Shown here: positions 41,820 to 51,585 of the stretch, in pieces
Layout: each line of letters begins with the position of its first letter
Numbering within the stretch: position 1 is the first letter of the stretch
NCBI RefSeq assembly: GCF_014596085.1
Contig: NZ_JACCJY010000020.1
Coordinates: 62,001 to 126,000 of the forward strand
From: Azospirillum tabaci
Lineage (GTDB): Bacteria > Pseudomonadota > Alphaproteobacteria > Azospirillales > Azospirillaceae
Length of the DNA: 64,000 bases
Direction: 5' to 3'
Made by a program: the position numbers and the translations under genes
Notes under the pieces: model-generated
Told to the model about the DNA's origin: nothing
Database searches by the model: none
The model's input: the letters and a program-made list of their open reading frames with translations, nothing else

Positions 41820-44219
41820 ATGTCCGCCACCACCACCGACCTCGACATCGGCATTTCCGGCATGACCTGCGCGTCCTGCGTGGGGCGCGTGGAAAAGGCG
41901 CTGTCGCGCGTGCCGGGCGTCACCAACGTGTCGGTCAACCTCGCCACCGAACGGGCGCGGATCGCCTTCGCGGGCGATCCCGATCCGCGGGCGGTGGCGG
42001 AGGCCATCGAAAACGTCGGCTTCGAACCGCAGAAGCAGGAGTTCGACCTGACCGTCGGCGGGATGACCTGCGCCTCCTGCGTCGCGCGCGTCGAAAAGGC
42101 GCTGCTGCGCGTGCCGGGGGTTGAGAGTGCCGCCGTGAATCTCGCGACGGAGCGGGCGCACGTCACCGCCTATGCCGGGACGGTGGACGCCGGCCGGCTG
42201 GCCGAAGCGGTGGAGATGACCGGCTTCACCGCCGCCCCCGTCGCCGATGCCGACTCCGCCGTGGCGGCGGAGGACTCGGCGCAGGACCGCAACCGGCGGG
42301 ACCTCCACCATGTGCTGATCGCCGCCGCCCTGTCGTCGCCGCTGGTCCTCGGCATGGCGGGGGACCTGCTGGGGCTGAGCCTGATGCTGCCGCCCTGGGC
42401 GCAGTTCCTGCTGGCGACCCCGGTGCAGTTCTGGCTGGGCTGGCGCTTCTACCGGGCCGGCTTCATGGCGGCGCGCGCCGGGTCCGGCAACATGGATCTT
42501 CTGGTGGCGCTCGGCACCTCCGCGGCCTGGGGGCTCAGCGTCTACATGATGCTGACGGCGCATCCGGGCCACACGCCGCATCTCTATTTCGAGGCGTCGG
42601 CGGTGCTCATCACCTTCGTGCTGCTGGGCAAGTGGCTGGAGGCCCGCGCCAAGGGCCGGACGGCGGCGGCGATCCGCGCGCTGATGCAGCTTCGCCCCGA
42701 CACCGCCCGCGTCCGCCGCGATGGCATGGAAATTGAGCTTCCCATTGCCCAGGTGCGCGTCGGTGACCGCGTGGCGGTCCGCCCCGGCGAACGCATCCCG
42801 GTGGACGGGCGCGTGGCGGAGGGGGCGGGCAGCGTGGACGAATCCATGCTGACCGGCGAAAGCCTGCCGGTGGAGAAGGCGCCGGGCTCCCGCGTTACCG
42901 GCGGCTCCATCAATGTGGACGGGCTGCTGCTGGTCGAGACGGTGGCGGTGGGCGCCGAGACGATGCTCGCCAAGATCGTCCGCATGGTCGAGGGCGCCCA
43001 GGCGTCCAAGGCGCCGATCCAGCGGCTGGTCGACAAGGTGGCGGCGGTCTTCGTGCCGGTGGTGCTGGGCATCGCCGCGGTGACGCTCGCCGGCTGGTGG
43101 ATCGGCACGGGGAACGTCGAGACGGCGATCATCACGGCGGTGTCGGTGCTGGTCATCGCCTGCCCCTGCGCGCTGGGCCTCGCCACGCCGACCGCGATCA
43201 TGGTCGGCACCGGAGCGGCGGCCCGCCACGGCATCCTGATCAAGGACGCGGAGGCGCTGGAGCGCGCCCACGCCATCACCGCCGTCGCCTTCGACAAGAC
43301 CGGTACGCTGACCGAGGGCAAGCCCCGCGTCACCAATCTGGTGCCGGCCTATGGCTTCGACGACGTGGAGTTGCTGCGGCTGGCCGCGGCGCTCCAGACC
43401 GGCAGCGAACACCCGTTGGCCCGCGCCGTCCGTGGCCGCGCGGCGGAGCGGGGCGTGGCTGCCGCCGCACCGGAGGGCTTCAAGGCGCTGGCCGGGCGCG
43501 GCGTGTCGGCGACGGTGGAGGGCCGCGCCCTTCTGCTGGGCAGCAAGCGGCTGGTCACGGAAAGCGGCCTGTCCGACGCGGCATTGGAGGCACGGGCGGC
43601 GGCGCTGGAATCCGCCGGGCGCACCGTGTCCTGGCTGGCCGAAACGGCGCCGGAGCGGCGCGTGCTGGGCCTCGTCGCCTTCGGCGACAAGGTGAAGGAA
43701 AGCGCCCGCACCGCCGTGCGCTCCCTGAAGGCGCAGGGGGTGGAGACGGTGATGGTCACCGGCGACGGTGCCGGGGCCGCCCGCGCGGTGGCCGCCGACC
43801 TTGGCATCGACCGCGTCTTCGCGGAGGTGCTGCCGGACGGCAAGGCCGACGTGGTGGCGACGTTGAAGGCGGAAGGCAAGGTGGTCGGCATGGTCGGTGA
43901 CGGCATCAACGACGCGCCGGCGCTGGCCGCCGCCGACGTCGGCATCGCGATGGCGACCGGCACCGACGTGGCGATGCACACCGCCGGGGTCACGCTGATG
44001 CGCGGAGATCCGGCGTTGGTCGCCGGCTCCATCGACGTGTCGCGCCGCACCTATTCCAAGATCCGCCAGGGGTTGTTCTGGGCCTTCATCTACAATCTGG
44101 TGGGCATCCCGCTGGCGGCGTCGGGCCTGCTCAGCCCGGTGTTGGCCGGGGCGGCGATGGCGCTGAGTTCGGTCAGCGTCGTGCTGAACGCGCTGTCGCT
44201 GCGGGGGTGGAAGCCATGA
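41820..44219 (+). CDS. copA: Cu(I)-exporting P1B-type ATPase
   Basis: A 799-residue copper pump. Two N-terminal HMA domains carry GMTCASC at residues 15-20 and 82-87. The transmembrane metal site CPC is in [12 protein letters not shown], the phosphorylated aspartate in [12 protein letters not shown], the HP motif in SEHPLARAV and the hinge in [16 protein letters not shown]. The ATG has AAAGGA upstream. The stop overlaps the cueR ATG (ATGA). It exports Cu(I) from the cytoplasm to the periplasm. Confidence 0.95.
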   Translation: MSATTTDLDIGISGMTCASCVGRVEKALSRVPGVTNVSVNLATERARIAFAGDPDPRAVAEAIENVGFEPQKQEFDLTVGGMTCASCVARVEKALLRVPGVESAAVNLATERAHVTAYAGTVDAGRLAEAVEMTGFTAAPVADADSAVAAEDSAQDRNRRDLHHVLIAAALSSPLVLGMAGDLLGLSLMLPPWAQFLLATPVQFWLGWRFYRAGFMAARAGSGNMDLLVALGTSAAWGLSVYMMLTAHPGHTPHLYFEASAVLITFVLLGKWLEARAKGRTAAAIRALMQLRPDTARVRRDGMEIELPIAQVRVGDRVAVRPGERIPVDGRVAEGAGSVDESMLTGESLPVEKAPGSRVTGGSINVDGLLLVETVAVGAETMLAKIVRMVEGAQASKAPIQRLVDKVAAVFVPVVLGIAAVTLAGWWIGTGNVETAIITAVSVLVIACPCALGLATPTAIMVGTGAAARHGILIKDAEALERAHAITAVAFDKTGTLTEGKPRVTNLVPAYGFDDVELLRLAAALQTGSEHPLARAVRGRAAERGVAAAAPEGFKALAGRGVSATVEGRALLLGSKRLVTESGLSDAALEARAAALESAGRTVSWLAETAPERRVLGLVAFGDKVKESARTAVRSLKAQGVETVMVTGDGAGAARAVAADLGIDRVFAEVLPDGKADVVATLKAEGKVVGMVGDGINDAPALAAADVGIAMATGTDVAMHTAGVTLMRGDPALVAGSIDVSRRTYSKIRQGLFWAFIYNLVGIPLAASGLLSPVLAGAAMALSSVSVVLNALSLRGWKP

Positions 44220-44650
44220 GCGCGAGCGGCATGACCATCGGCGACGCGGCGAAGGCGTCCGGAGTCAACGCCAAGCTGATCCGCTATTACGAATCCATCG
44301 GCCTGATCCCGGAGGCCGGGCGGACCGCGGCGGGCTACCGCGTCTATTCGTCCAGCGACGTGAATGTCCTGCGCTTCGTCAAGCGGGCGCGGACGCTGGG
44401 CTTCAGCATCGAGCGCATCCAGATCCTGGTCGGGTTGTGGCAGGACCGCAGCCGCTCCAGCGCCGAGGTGAAGCGCGTGGCGCTCGACCATGTGACGGAA
44501 CTGGAGGCCAAGATCGCCGAACTGCGCGCCATGAGCGACACGCTCAAGCATCTGGCGCACGCCTGCCACGGCGACGAGCGGCCGGATTGCCCGATCCTGC
44601 GGGATCTGGAGGAGGGTGGGGGGAGTTGTTGCCACGAGCCCCAACCCTGA
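44216..44650 (+). CDS. cueR: Copper-responsive MerR regulator
   Basis: A 144-residue MerR-family protein, translationally coupled to copA by a 4-nt overlap. The N-terminus [20 protein letters not shown] is the HTH. Cys117 and Cys125 in [13 protein letters not shown] match the Cu(I)-binding pair of CueR, and the tail CCHEPQP is also usual for this group. It should activate the two stretched-spacer promoters upstream of copZ and copA, giving a closed copper circuit. Confidence 0.93.
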   Translation: MSASGMTIGDAAKASGVNAKLIRYYESIGLIPEAGRTAAGYRVYSSSDVNVLRFVKRARTLGFSIERIQILVGLWQDRSRSSAEVKRVALDHVTELEAKIAELRAMSDTLKHLAHACHGDERPDCPILRDLEEGGGSCCHEPQP

Positions 44651-44695
44651 CCCTCCTCCGCTCACGCGGGGGAGGGAAGGGGCTTGCGGCGAAGC
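44651..44695. repeat. GC-rich palindromes between cueR and the epimerase gene
   Basis: CCCTCCTCCGC (44651-44661) pairs with GCGGGGGAGGG (44666-44676), then GGCTT-gcggcg-AAGCC (44681-44695). It looks like a shortened relative of the palindrome at 47646-47812 and could act as a terminator for the convergent genes. Confidence 0.6.
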
Positions 44696-44718
44696 CGTGG
44701 GAAGGCGGGGGCTGTCCG

Positions 44719-45684
44719 CTATTCCAACGCCGCCCTCAAACTCGCCTCCAGCGGCCGGACCGTGTAGCCCAACTCCCGCATCGCCTTGCCGCTGTCGAAG
44801 CCGCCGCCGCCCAGCGCCAGCCGAATCCCGGTGACCGACGCGGTGGGGGGGCGGTGGGTCACATGGTCGGACAGCCATTCCTCCACCCGCGCGGCACCCA
44901 GCGCCAGGGGGGGCGGCACGGGATGGCGACGGATGGGATGTCGCCCGCACAATCGGTCGATCCGCCCCACCAGATCGCCCAACCCGATGTCCTCTCCCCC
45001 CAGAATGTAGCGCTCCCCGACCCGCCCCCGCTCGGCCGCCAGGATCATCCCCTGCGCCACGTCGCGCACGTCCACGAGATTCAGAACGCAATCCAGGATC
45101 AGCCGCGGTCCGCCGCGCCGGAACAGGCGCAGCATGGCGTTCGGCGGGGTCGGCAGCCGGTCGCCGGGGCCGATGGGCGCCGTGGGGTTGACCACCACCA
45201 CCGGCAGCCCTTGCGCTGCGGCGGCCAGCGCGTCCTTTTCCGCAAGATACTTGGACCGGCAATAGGGGCCGGCCAGCGCCTCCAGCCCCGGATCGGCGCT
45301 CTCGTCCAGACGGCGGGGCGGCGGGTGGCCGATCATCACGGCCTCGGTCGAGCAATGGACGAAGCGCCGCAAGCCCGGCGCCCGCGCCGCCGCGTCCAGC
45401 ACCACCCGCGTGCCGTGCCGGTTCACCCGGTCGAAGACGGTCGGGTCACGGTCCCACAGCGTGGCCACGGCGGCGAGGTGATGGACACGCTCCACCCCAT
45501 CCAACGCGCGGGTCACCGCCGCCGCGTCGAGGATGGAGCCGCGCCGGAACTCGACGCCCGGCGGCGTGTCTTCCGGCGGCTCCTGCCGGTCGAGGATTCG
45601 CACCCGCTCGCCCCGCGCCGCCAGCGCCGCCACCAGATGCCCGCCGATAAAGCCGCTGCCCCCGGTGACGAGGGTGATGCCCAT
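44719..45684 (-). CDS. NAD-dependent epimerase/dehydratase, HpnA-like
   Basis: A 321-residue extended short-chain dehydrogenase. The Rossmann motif TGGSGFIG is at residues 7-14 and the catalytic Tyr-Lys in PYCRSKYLAEK near residue 144. The region NPTAPIGPGD is typical of the HpnA/3-beta-HSD-like group of hopanoid clusters. It is 4 nt downstream of hpnM, which supports a hopanoid role, probably on the sugar or polyol head group. The catalytic role of HpnA itself is not settled. Confidence 0.75.
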   Translation of the reverse strand: MGITLVTGGSGFIGGHLVAALAARGERVRILDRQEPPEDTPPGVEFRRGSILDAAAVTRALDGVERVHHLAAVATLWDRDPTVFDRVNRHGTRVVLDAAARAPGLRRFVHCSTEAVMIGHPPPRRLDESADPGLEALAGPYCRSKYLAEKDALAAAAQGLPVVVVNPTAPIGPGDRLPTPPNAMLRLFRRGGPRLILDCVLNLVDVRDVAQGMILAAERGRVGERYILGGEDIGLGDLVGRIDRLCGRHPIRRHPVPPPLALGAARVEEWLSDHVTHRPPTASVTGIRLALGGGGFDSGKAMRELGYTVRPLEASLRAALE

Positions 45685-45688
45685 GCGC

Positions 45689-46339
45689 CTACGCCCCGCC
45701 GAGGATGCGGTCGGCGTTGCTGTTGAGGTCGCGCGTCAGGGCGGCCAGCCCGCCGCCGCGCAGCGTGTTCTGGAACTCCGAGCGCTGGGTGGCGAGTTGG
45801 CTGACCGTCCCCTTCGCCAGCACGTCGAGGATGCGCCAGCGGTCGCCTTCCGGACGGAGCAGGTAGCTCAGCCGCACCGGCGTCTTGCCCGCGCGCACCA
45901 GATCGGTGTCGACCAGCAGCATCCCGCGCGGGGCGGGCCGTTCGCCGACGATCTCGATCCGCTGGCCGTCGTAGCTGTCGAAACGGTCGACATACTGGGC
46001 GGCGCTGCGCCGGGCGAAGGCGTCCAGCGCTTGCCGCTTCTCCGGTTCCGCCGACTGGTCGAAGTAAGGGGCGGCGGCGACGCGGAGCGCCGCTTCCAGG
46101 TCGAAGGTGTCGAGCATCACCGGCAGGAAGCGCTGAAGCCGCGCCCCCGCCGGTTCCCGTCCCGCGGCCTCCCGCATCAGGGAGAGGATGGCCTCGTTCA
46201 GCCGGGCCACCGTGGCGCGGGCGCCGGGCGTGGTGCCGGCTTGCTGCGCCACGGCGGGGACGGGCAGCAAGCCCGCCGCCAGGACGGCCAGCGCGAGCGC
46301 GGCGCGCATCCATGTTCGGCGTGAGGAAGACCCAGTCAT
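45689..46339 (-). CDS. hpnM: HpnM/MlaC-family periplasmic protein
   Basis: A 216-residue protein with a signal peptide (ALALAVLAAGLLPVPAVAQ, cleavage after AVA) and the MlaC/Ttg2D fold signature FLPVMLDTFDLEAALRV. In hopanoid clusters this family is called HpnM; the general family carries lipids across the periplasm for Mla-type systems. Its product may shuttle hopanoids together with the HpnN pump encoded nearby. Four nt separate it from the epimerase gene. Confidence 0.85.
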   Translation of the reverse strand: MTGSSSRRTWMRAALALAVLAAGLLPVPAVAQQAGTTPGARATVARLNEAILSLMREAAGREPAGARLQRFLPVMLDTFDLEAALRVAAAPYFDQSAEPEKRQALDAFARRSAAQYVDRFDSYDGQRIEIVGERPAPRGMLLVDTDLVRAGKTPVRLSYLLRPEGDRWRILDVLAKGTVSQLATQRSEFQNTLRGGGLAALTRDLNSNADRILGGA

Positions 46340-46483
46340 CGCGGTGCGCCCCGTCCTGTTCCGGCAAGAGTCGACGGAAAATCTGCCCGTTCGGGGCAGG
46401 CGGATTCAACCGTCCGTGTGGGATGTAACAGCGTCCGGGCCGGTCTATCCTCCTGCGCGATGCTGTCGAAGGGAGGTGTCCGG

Positions 46484-47611
46484 ATGGGTGGACCGGCGAA
46501 GAGAGGAAGTGGATGGATGCCGATCCCGGACCATCCGCTCTACGGTTGCGACGCCATCACCCTGCTGACCGTGCTGGCGCGCAACGGCGGGCCGCGGGGG
46601 CGCGGCTGGCCCACGGCGCTGGCGGCGCTGGCCTCGGCCCTCGCGCGCGCGCCCTTCTCCCTGGCGGAGGCCGGGTGGGTGGCGGCGCGGCGCCGGAAGG
46701 ACGCCGGCCTACCGCCGCCGGTCTTCATCCTGGGCCATTGGCGCAGCGGCACCACCCATCTCTACAACGTGCTGAGCCGCGACCCGCAATTCGGCATCAT
46801 CGACCCCTTCGCGGTGGGTCTGCCCTGGGACATGCTGGGGCTGGGCTCGGTCCTTCGGCCGCTGCTGGCCCGCGCCCTGCCGGAGCGGCGCTACATCGAC
46901 AACGTGCCGGTGAAGGCCGACAGTCCGCAGGAGGATGAGATCGCGCTGGCGAACATGTCGCCGGTCTCCTTCTACCACGGGCTCTATTTCCCGGAACGGT
47001 TCGACGAGAACCTGCAGCGCGGCCTCTATTTCGACGGCTGCACGGCGGCGGAGCGGGACGCCTGGAGGCGCCGTTTCCTCTATTTTCTGGAGAAGGTGTC
47101 GATCGCCCAGGGCGGGCGCTGCATCCTGCTGAAGAACCCGGTCTACAGCGCGAGGGTCGCCATGATGCGGGAGATCTGGCCCGATGCCCGCTTCGTCCAC
47201 ATCCACCGCGACCCGCGGGCGGTGTTCGTGTCCACCGTGGGCTTCTACCGGACGCTGCTGGGGCGGCTTGCGCTCCAGCCCCATGAGCACATCGACGTGG
47301 AGCGGGTGGTGCTGGACCATTACCCGCGCATCATGCAGGCGCTGATCGACGACACGGCGGACCTGCCGGCGAACCGCTTCGCCGAGGTGCCCTTCGAACG
47401 GTTCGAGCGGGCGCCGCTGGTGGAGGTGGAACGGCTGTACCAAACGTTGGACCTGCCGGGATACGCGGCGGCGCGGCCGAATTTCGAGGCGTATCTGGGG
47501 GCGGTGAGCGATTACGCGAAGAACCGCCATCGCCTGTCGGAGGAGGGGCGGGAGAGGGTGGACCGCGAATGGGCGCCCTTCGTCGCGCGCTGGGGGGCCG
47601 GTGTGGCGTGA
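46484..47611 (+). CDS. PAPS-dependent sulfotransferase
   Basis: A 375-residue protein. The PAPS 5'-phosphosulfate loop is clear at residues 84-91 (GHWRSGTTHLYNVLSRDP) and the 3'-phosphate motif reads RFVHIHRDPRAVFVSTV. GGGAGG lies 7 nt upstream of ATG 46484. It is divergent from hpnM and next to the paraoxonase-like gene within the hopanoid locus. No hopanoid cluster I know of includes a sulfotransferase, so a sulfated hopanoid or another sulfated lipid is possible; the acceptor is unknown. Confidence 0.87.
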   Translation: MGGPAKRGSGWMPIPDHPLYGCDAITLLTVLARNGGPRGRGWPTALAALASALARAPFSLAEAGWVAARRRKDAGLPPPVFILGHWRSGTTHLYNVLSRDPQFGIIDPFAVGLPWDMLGLGSVLRPLLARALPERRYIDNVPVKADSPQEDEIALANMSPVSFYHGLYFPERFDENLQRGLYFDGCTAAERDAWRRRFLYFLEKVSIAQGGRCILLKNPVYSARVAMMREIWPDARFVHIHRDPRAVFVSTVGFYRTLLGRLALQPHEHIDVERVVLDHYPRIMQALIDDTADLPANRFAEVPFERFERAPLVEVERLYQTLDLPGYAAARPNFEAYLGAVSDYAKNRHRLSEEGRERVDREWAPFVARWGAGVA

Positions 47612-47642
47612 GGGGTGTGGCGTGAGGGGGGTGGCGTGGCGG
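47601..47642. repeat. 14-bp direct repeats over the sulfotransferase stop
   Basis: GTGTGGCGTGAGGG occurs twice in tandem (47601-47614 and 47615-47628) and a third, degenerate copy follows to 47642. The stop codon of the sulfotransferase gene lies inside the first unit. Confidence 0.8.
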
Positions 47643-47645
47643 AGT

Positions 47646-47812
47646 TTTGCCCCCACCCTGACCCTCCCCCGCTCTCGGCGGACCAATGGTCCGCCTGCCG
47701 CGTCAGCGCAAATCAAAGGTTTGCGCGAGAGCTTCGCAGGGGAGGGAATGTGGCCCTCCCCCGCCCAGCGGGGGAGGGAGGGGACCCACGCAGTGGGGAG
47801 GGTGGGGGCAAT
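47646..47812. repeat. Large palindromic element before the paraoxonase-like gene
   Basis: The ends are inverted: TTTGCCCCCACCCT at the left and AGGGTGGGGGCAA at the right. Inside are CCCTCCCCCGC / GCGGGGGAGGG, a short hairpin GGACCAATGGTCC and a second hairpin GCGCAAA-N7-TTTGCGC. The right end runs into the ATG at 47811. Confidence 0.8.
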
Positions 47813-48827
47813 GACCTTCCTCCTCATCACTCTCCTCACCCACCCCGTCCACGCCGCCTGCCGCACCGTCTCCGTCACCGCCAACGGCGCCCCCGTCACC
47901 GGCATCGAGGACATGGCGCTCGACGCCGCACGCGGTCAGGCGGTGCTGTCCGCCTACGACCGCCGGGCCGGAACCACGGGCGGGCTCTATCTGCTGAACC
48001 TGGAAACCCTCGACGCACCGACCGTCGCTGCCATCCCTCTCGCCATCGGCCTGCGCCCGGCGGGCATCGACCTGCGCGTGGAACCGGACGGCTCGCGTTC
48101 CCTGCTCGCCATCAGCCGTCACGAGGACGGGTCGGCCACGGTCGAGCGTTACCGCCTGGACGGCGCCACCTTGATCCACCAAGGCACCACCGCCGGTCCT
48201 CTCCTCTGCCGGGCCAACGATGTGGCCTTCCTCGACGGGGAGCGTTTCCTGTTCACCAGCAGCCACGGCGGCTGCGGCTGGGGCGCCGTCATGGAGGACA
48301 ACGTCCTCGGCGGGCGTCACGGCTTCGTCGGCCTCGTCGAGAACAACGACGCCCAAGTCCTGATCGGCGGGATCGGCTTCGCCAACGGCCTGCTTCCCGA
48401 CCGGAGCCACGACCGGCTGACCGTCGCCGCCACGCGGGAGGACGCGCTGCTCGTCTACCGCCTGTCCGACCCACAGGCGCCGCCGCGGCGCATCGCCGTG
48501 CCCGGCGGGCCGGACAATTTGACGGCGGCTCCGGATGGGCGCCTGTTGGTGGCGCTGCACCCGTCGCCGTTCCAGCTGGCGCTGCACCGTTACGGCTGGC
48601 TGGGCGGGGCGGCGGCACCGATCCGCGTCGCGGCGCTCGGCCCCGCCGGGACGGAGATCCTGCTGGACGAGGACGGGCGGCGCTTTCCCGCCGCCACGGT
48701 CGCTCTGTCCCGGAACGGGTGGCTGATCGTCGGGTCGGTCACCGCGCCGGGACTTCTGGTCTGCGACGCAGCCGCCAGCGGTGCCACAGGATCATCAGCG
48801 CCGGCAGAACCACCAGCGACGAGATGA
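47811..48827 (+). CDS. Paraoxonase/arylesterase-like beta-propeller
   Basis: A 338-residue secreted protein with a short signal peptide (MTFLLITLLTHPVHA). The calcium ligands known from paraoxonase appear in order: Glu-Asp in GIEDMAL, Asn in RANDVAFL, Asn in GFANGLLPD and Asp-Asn in GGPDNLTAAPDGRLL. This points to a six-bladed Ca2+-binding propeller hydrolysing lactones or esters. Its ribosome site is supplied by the palindromic element before it. The last 89 nt overlap the hpnN 3' end on the other strand. Confidence 0.78.
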   Translation: MTFLLITLLTHPVHAACRTVSVTANGAPVTGIEDMALDAARGQAVLSAYDRRAGTTGGLYLLNLETLDAPTVAAIPLAIGLRPAGIDLRVEPDGSRSLLAISRHEDGSATVERYRLDGATLIHQGTTAGPLLCRANDVAFLDGERFLFTSSHGGCGWGAVMEDNVLGGRHGFVGLVENNDAQVLIGGIGFANGLLPDRSHDRLTVAATREDALLVYRLSDPQAPPRRIAVPGGPDNLTAAPDGRLLVALHPSPFQLALHRYGWLGGAAAPIRVAALGPAGTEILLDEDGRRFPAATVALSRNGWLIVGSVTAPGLLVCDAAASGATGSSAPAEPPATR

Positions 48828-51426
48828 CCGTGTAGGTGATGGAGACGGCCAGCAGCACCCCCATGCTGGACAGGCCGCGGTGGCTGGACAGCGCCAGCGT
48901 GGCGAAGGCGGTGCTGGTGGTCAGCGTGCTGACCAGGACGGCGCGCGGCGTGCTGGTCACCAGCAGCTCGATGCCGAAATCGCTGTCCGACGCCCCCTCC
49001 CGCACCAGATCCTGCCCGCGCGTGACCATGTGGATGCTGCTCGACACGCCGAGCGCGAACAGCAGCGGGATGACGATCACGTTGGCGAAGTTGAAGGGGA
49101 TGTCCAGCAGCCCGGCGGTCGCCATGGTCCACAGGGCGGCCAGGACCAGCGGCGCCAGGATCAGCACCATCCCGGTCACCGAGCGTTGCACGGCGACCAG
49201 CAACAGCACCATCAGCACCAGCGTCAACGCCGTCGCCTCCAGGAAGGAGGAGCCGACGACCCGGGCCGCCTCCGTCACCGTGACCGGGGCGCCGGTGGCG
49301 TTGGGCGCCACGGCCAGCACCGCGTCGGCGAAGTCGGCCATCTCGCGGCTGTCGGAAACGTCGTGGGTGGGCAGCACCTCGACGCGGGCGCGCCCGTCCG
49401 CGGCGATCCAGCGGGCCTTCAAGCTGTCCGGGACGTCGTCGGCGGTGACCGGCTGCTCCACCGCCATGCCCTCGCGCAGCCGGTCGAGCAGCGGCGGCAC
49501 GCCCCCGGTCAGCGCGCCGTCGAGCGTGGCGAGCTGCGCCGGCTGGATGCGGGCCAGCGCGTCGCTGAAGCGCTGCACGGCGGCGCGAAGCTCGGCCGGA
49601 CCGTCGCGCTTGTCCGTCACATAGCCCCCCAGCACCGTCGTCAGCGTGGCGAAGGCGCGCTCCAGCCCGCTCTGATCCAACACGGTCGACGTGGCGGGGG
49701 CGGCGAGGCCGGGGCCGAGCAGCAGCGACATGTCCGCCAGGATCGGCAGCTTGGCCTCCTGGTCCTTGGGGATGAAGCTGGTGAAGGTGCGCACGCCGCC
49801 CGATTCCGGCAGGGGGCGCAGCCGGTCGGCCAGAGCCTGCGCCGCCGCGAGGTCCGGTGTCAGGATGTTGACGGAATAGGGAGAGGTGCGCGGGGTGGTG
49901 GCCAGATCGCGGTAGGTGGCGACGGCCTCCGTCCGCTCGTCCTGCAGGTTCAGCGGGTTGACGTCCAGCCGCACCAGGGGCAGCGCCGCCATGGACAGGA
50001 CGGCGCTGCCCCCGGCCAGGGCGAGGACGGCGCGGTGGTGGCGGGTGACCCAGCCGGCGAAGCTGCGGTCCTCGCGCTCCGGCGCAGGGACACCGGGGCC
50101 GGGGCGGAGCAGGACGATCAGGGCGGGCAGAAGGGTCAGGCTGATGAGCAGGGCCACCACCATGCCGACGGCGGAGATGATGCCGAACTCCGCCAGCCCC
50201 AGATAGGCGGTCGGGACGAAGGACAGGAAGCCGATGATGGCGCACAGGGTGCTGAGCACCAGCGCCGGCCCCACCGCCTTCACCGCTTCGATGGCGGCGG
50301 CCAGCGGCGGCAGGCCGCGGCGAAGCTCCTCCTGGTAGCGCAGGCCGAGATGCCCACCATAATCGTCGCCCAGCCCGAAGAACATCACCGCGCAGGTGAC
50401 GGAAATCAGGTTCAGGCGCCCCACGGTCAGCGCCGCCGCCCCGGCGCTCAGCGTCAGGCCCAGCAGCAGGACCACCATGATGCAGGCGATCAGCCGCCCC
50501 GACCGCATCCCGGCGATCAGCACCGCCGAGACCAGAATGAAGGACAGGATTGTGGCGACGCCGGCGCTGTTGGCGACCGTGTCCAGCTCCGTCTGGCGCA
50601 GCGGCACGGCGCCGGTGACCCGCATCTCCACCCCTTGACCGACGGGCTCCGCCATGACCGCGCCGATGGCCTCGTGCACCGCGGTCACCGCGGGCCGTCC
50701 CCGCCCGAAGGAGCTGTTGTCCAGGATGGGCCGGGCCAGGACGAAGCGGCGGTTGGCCGCCCGGTCCTCTTCCTCCGCGGCCTGCACGAGCCCGGTCCAG
50801 GACAGCGGCACCGGATGCCCGTCCGCCACCGTCGCGCTGCTCACCGCCAGTCGGTTCAGCAATTCGGCTGGGGTGGCCGGCGCGCCTTCGTCCGCGTGGG
50901 TCAGAATCAGGTCCAGCAGATCGGCCAGTCCCTGAAGGTTCGGCGCGGCGTTCAGTGCCCCCAGCGCCGCCTGCGCGCCCGCCAGCCGGGTGGCGAGATC
51001 CTGCAACTTTTCCGTGTTGAGAAAAAGCAGGCCGTACCGGCGGAAGTACGGATCGGCGGAGGGCACCTCCACCGTCGACAACACGTCGCTGCGGGTGGAC
51101 ATACGCTCTGCAAGACGTACAGCGGCGGCGTCCGATTGGTCCGGGGATGGGCTGTCCACCACCACGACGATCTGATCGTCGGCGAAGGGAAAGGCCTGCC
51201 GGTACTCCTCCGTGTGCTTGCGGAAGGCGGTGTCCGGCGAAATCATGTCCGCCGTGCTGGTGCTCATCGTCAGATTGGTGGCGGAATACCAGCCGGCCAG
51301 GACGGACAGCAGCACGCCGACGGCCAGCGTCATCCGCGGCCTTTTGCAGGACAGCGCGCCCAGGTCCCCGATCATGGAGCGGCCGAAGTCCGCCATCCGG
51401 ACCAGGACACCTTGCCGTTCTGTCAC
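48739..51426 (-). CDS. hpnN: Hopanoid-transporting RND/MMPL protein HpnN
   Basis: An 895-residue RND-family transporter (MMPL type). Each half has one membrane helix, a large periplasmic loop and a cluster of five more helices; GLGDDYGGHLGLRYQEELRR lies in the first cluster and ALGVSSSIHMVTRGQDLVREG in the second. HpnN moves hopanoids to the outer membrane in Rhodopseudomonas and Burkholderia. GTG 51426 is chosen because GGGAG lies 9 nt upstream; ATG 51396 has a poorer site. Divergent from shc. Confidence 0.92.
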   Translation of the reverse strand: MTERQGVLVRMADFGRSMIGDLGALSCKRPRMTLAVGVLLSVLAGWYSATNLTMSTSTADMISPDTAFRKHTEEYRQAFPFADDQIVVVVDSPSPDQSDAAAVRLAERMSTRSDVLSTVEVPSADPYFRRYGLLFLNTEKLQDLATRLAGAQAALGALNAAPNLQGLADLLDLILTHADEGAPATPAELLNRLAVSSATVADGHPVPLSWTGLVQAAEEEDRAANRRFVLARPILDNSSFGRGRPAVTAVHEAIGAVMAEPVGQGVEMRVTGAVPLRQTELDTVANSAGVATILSFILVSAVLIAGMRSGRLIACIMVVLLLGLTLSAGAAALTVGRLNLISVTCAVMFFGLGDDYGGHLGLRYQEELRRGLPPLAAAIEAVKAVGPALVLSTLCAIIGFLSFVPTAYLGLAEFGIISAVGMVVALLISLTLLPALIVLLRPGPGVPAPEREDRSFAGWVTRHHRAVLALAGGSAVLSMAALPLVRLDVNPLNLQDERTEAVATYRDLATTPRTSPYSVNILTPDLAAAQALADRLRPLPESGGVRTFTSFIPKDQEAKLPILADMSLLLGPGLAAPATSTVLDQSGLERAFATLTTVLGGYVTDKRDGPAELRAAVQRFSDALARIQPAQLATLDGALTGGVPPLLDRLREGMAVEQPVTADDVPDSLKARWIAADGRARVEVLPTHDVSDSREMADFADAVLAVAPNATGAPVTVTEAARVVGSSFLEATALTLVLMVLLLVAVQRSVTGMVLILAPLVLAALWTMATAGLLDIPFNFANVIVIPLLFALGVSSSIHMVTRGQDLVREGASDSDFGIELLVTSTPRAVLVSTLTTSTAFATLALSSHRGLSSMGVLLAVSITYTVISSLVVLPALMILWHRWRLRRRPEVPAR

Positions 51427-51472
51427 GCCGTACGTCTCCCTTGGAAGTGTACGCAGTCTGCCAGGACAACCT

Positions 51473-51501
51473 TTGGCACCCAACGTACGCTACTGTATGT
51501 T
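51473..51501 (+). promoter_or_regulatory. Sigma-70-type promoter of shc
   Basis: TTGGCA (51473-51478), a 17-nt spacer and TATGTT (51496-51501), 85 nt upstream of the shc ATG. The -10 box lies within TACTGTATGTTACTT (51491-51505), a word that recurs with one mismatch at 55875-55889 upstream of hpnH. Confidence 0.7.
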
Positions 51502-51585
51502 ACTTCCAACCAATGGGCGAAGCGCGGCACCTCGTTACCCAGATACCTCCACCACGGGGAATACCGGGGCAAAGCGGGAGCGCCG

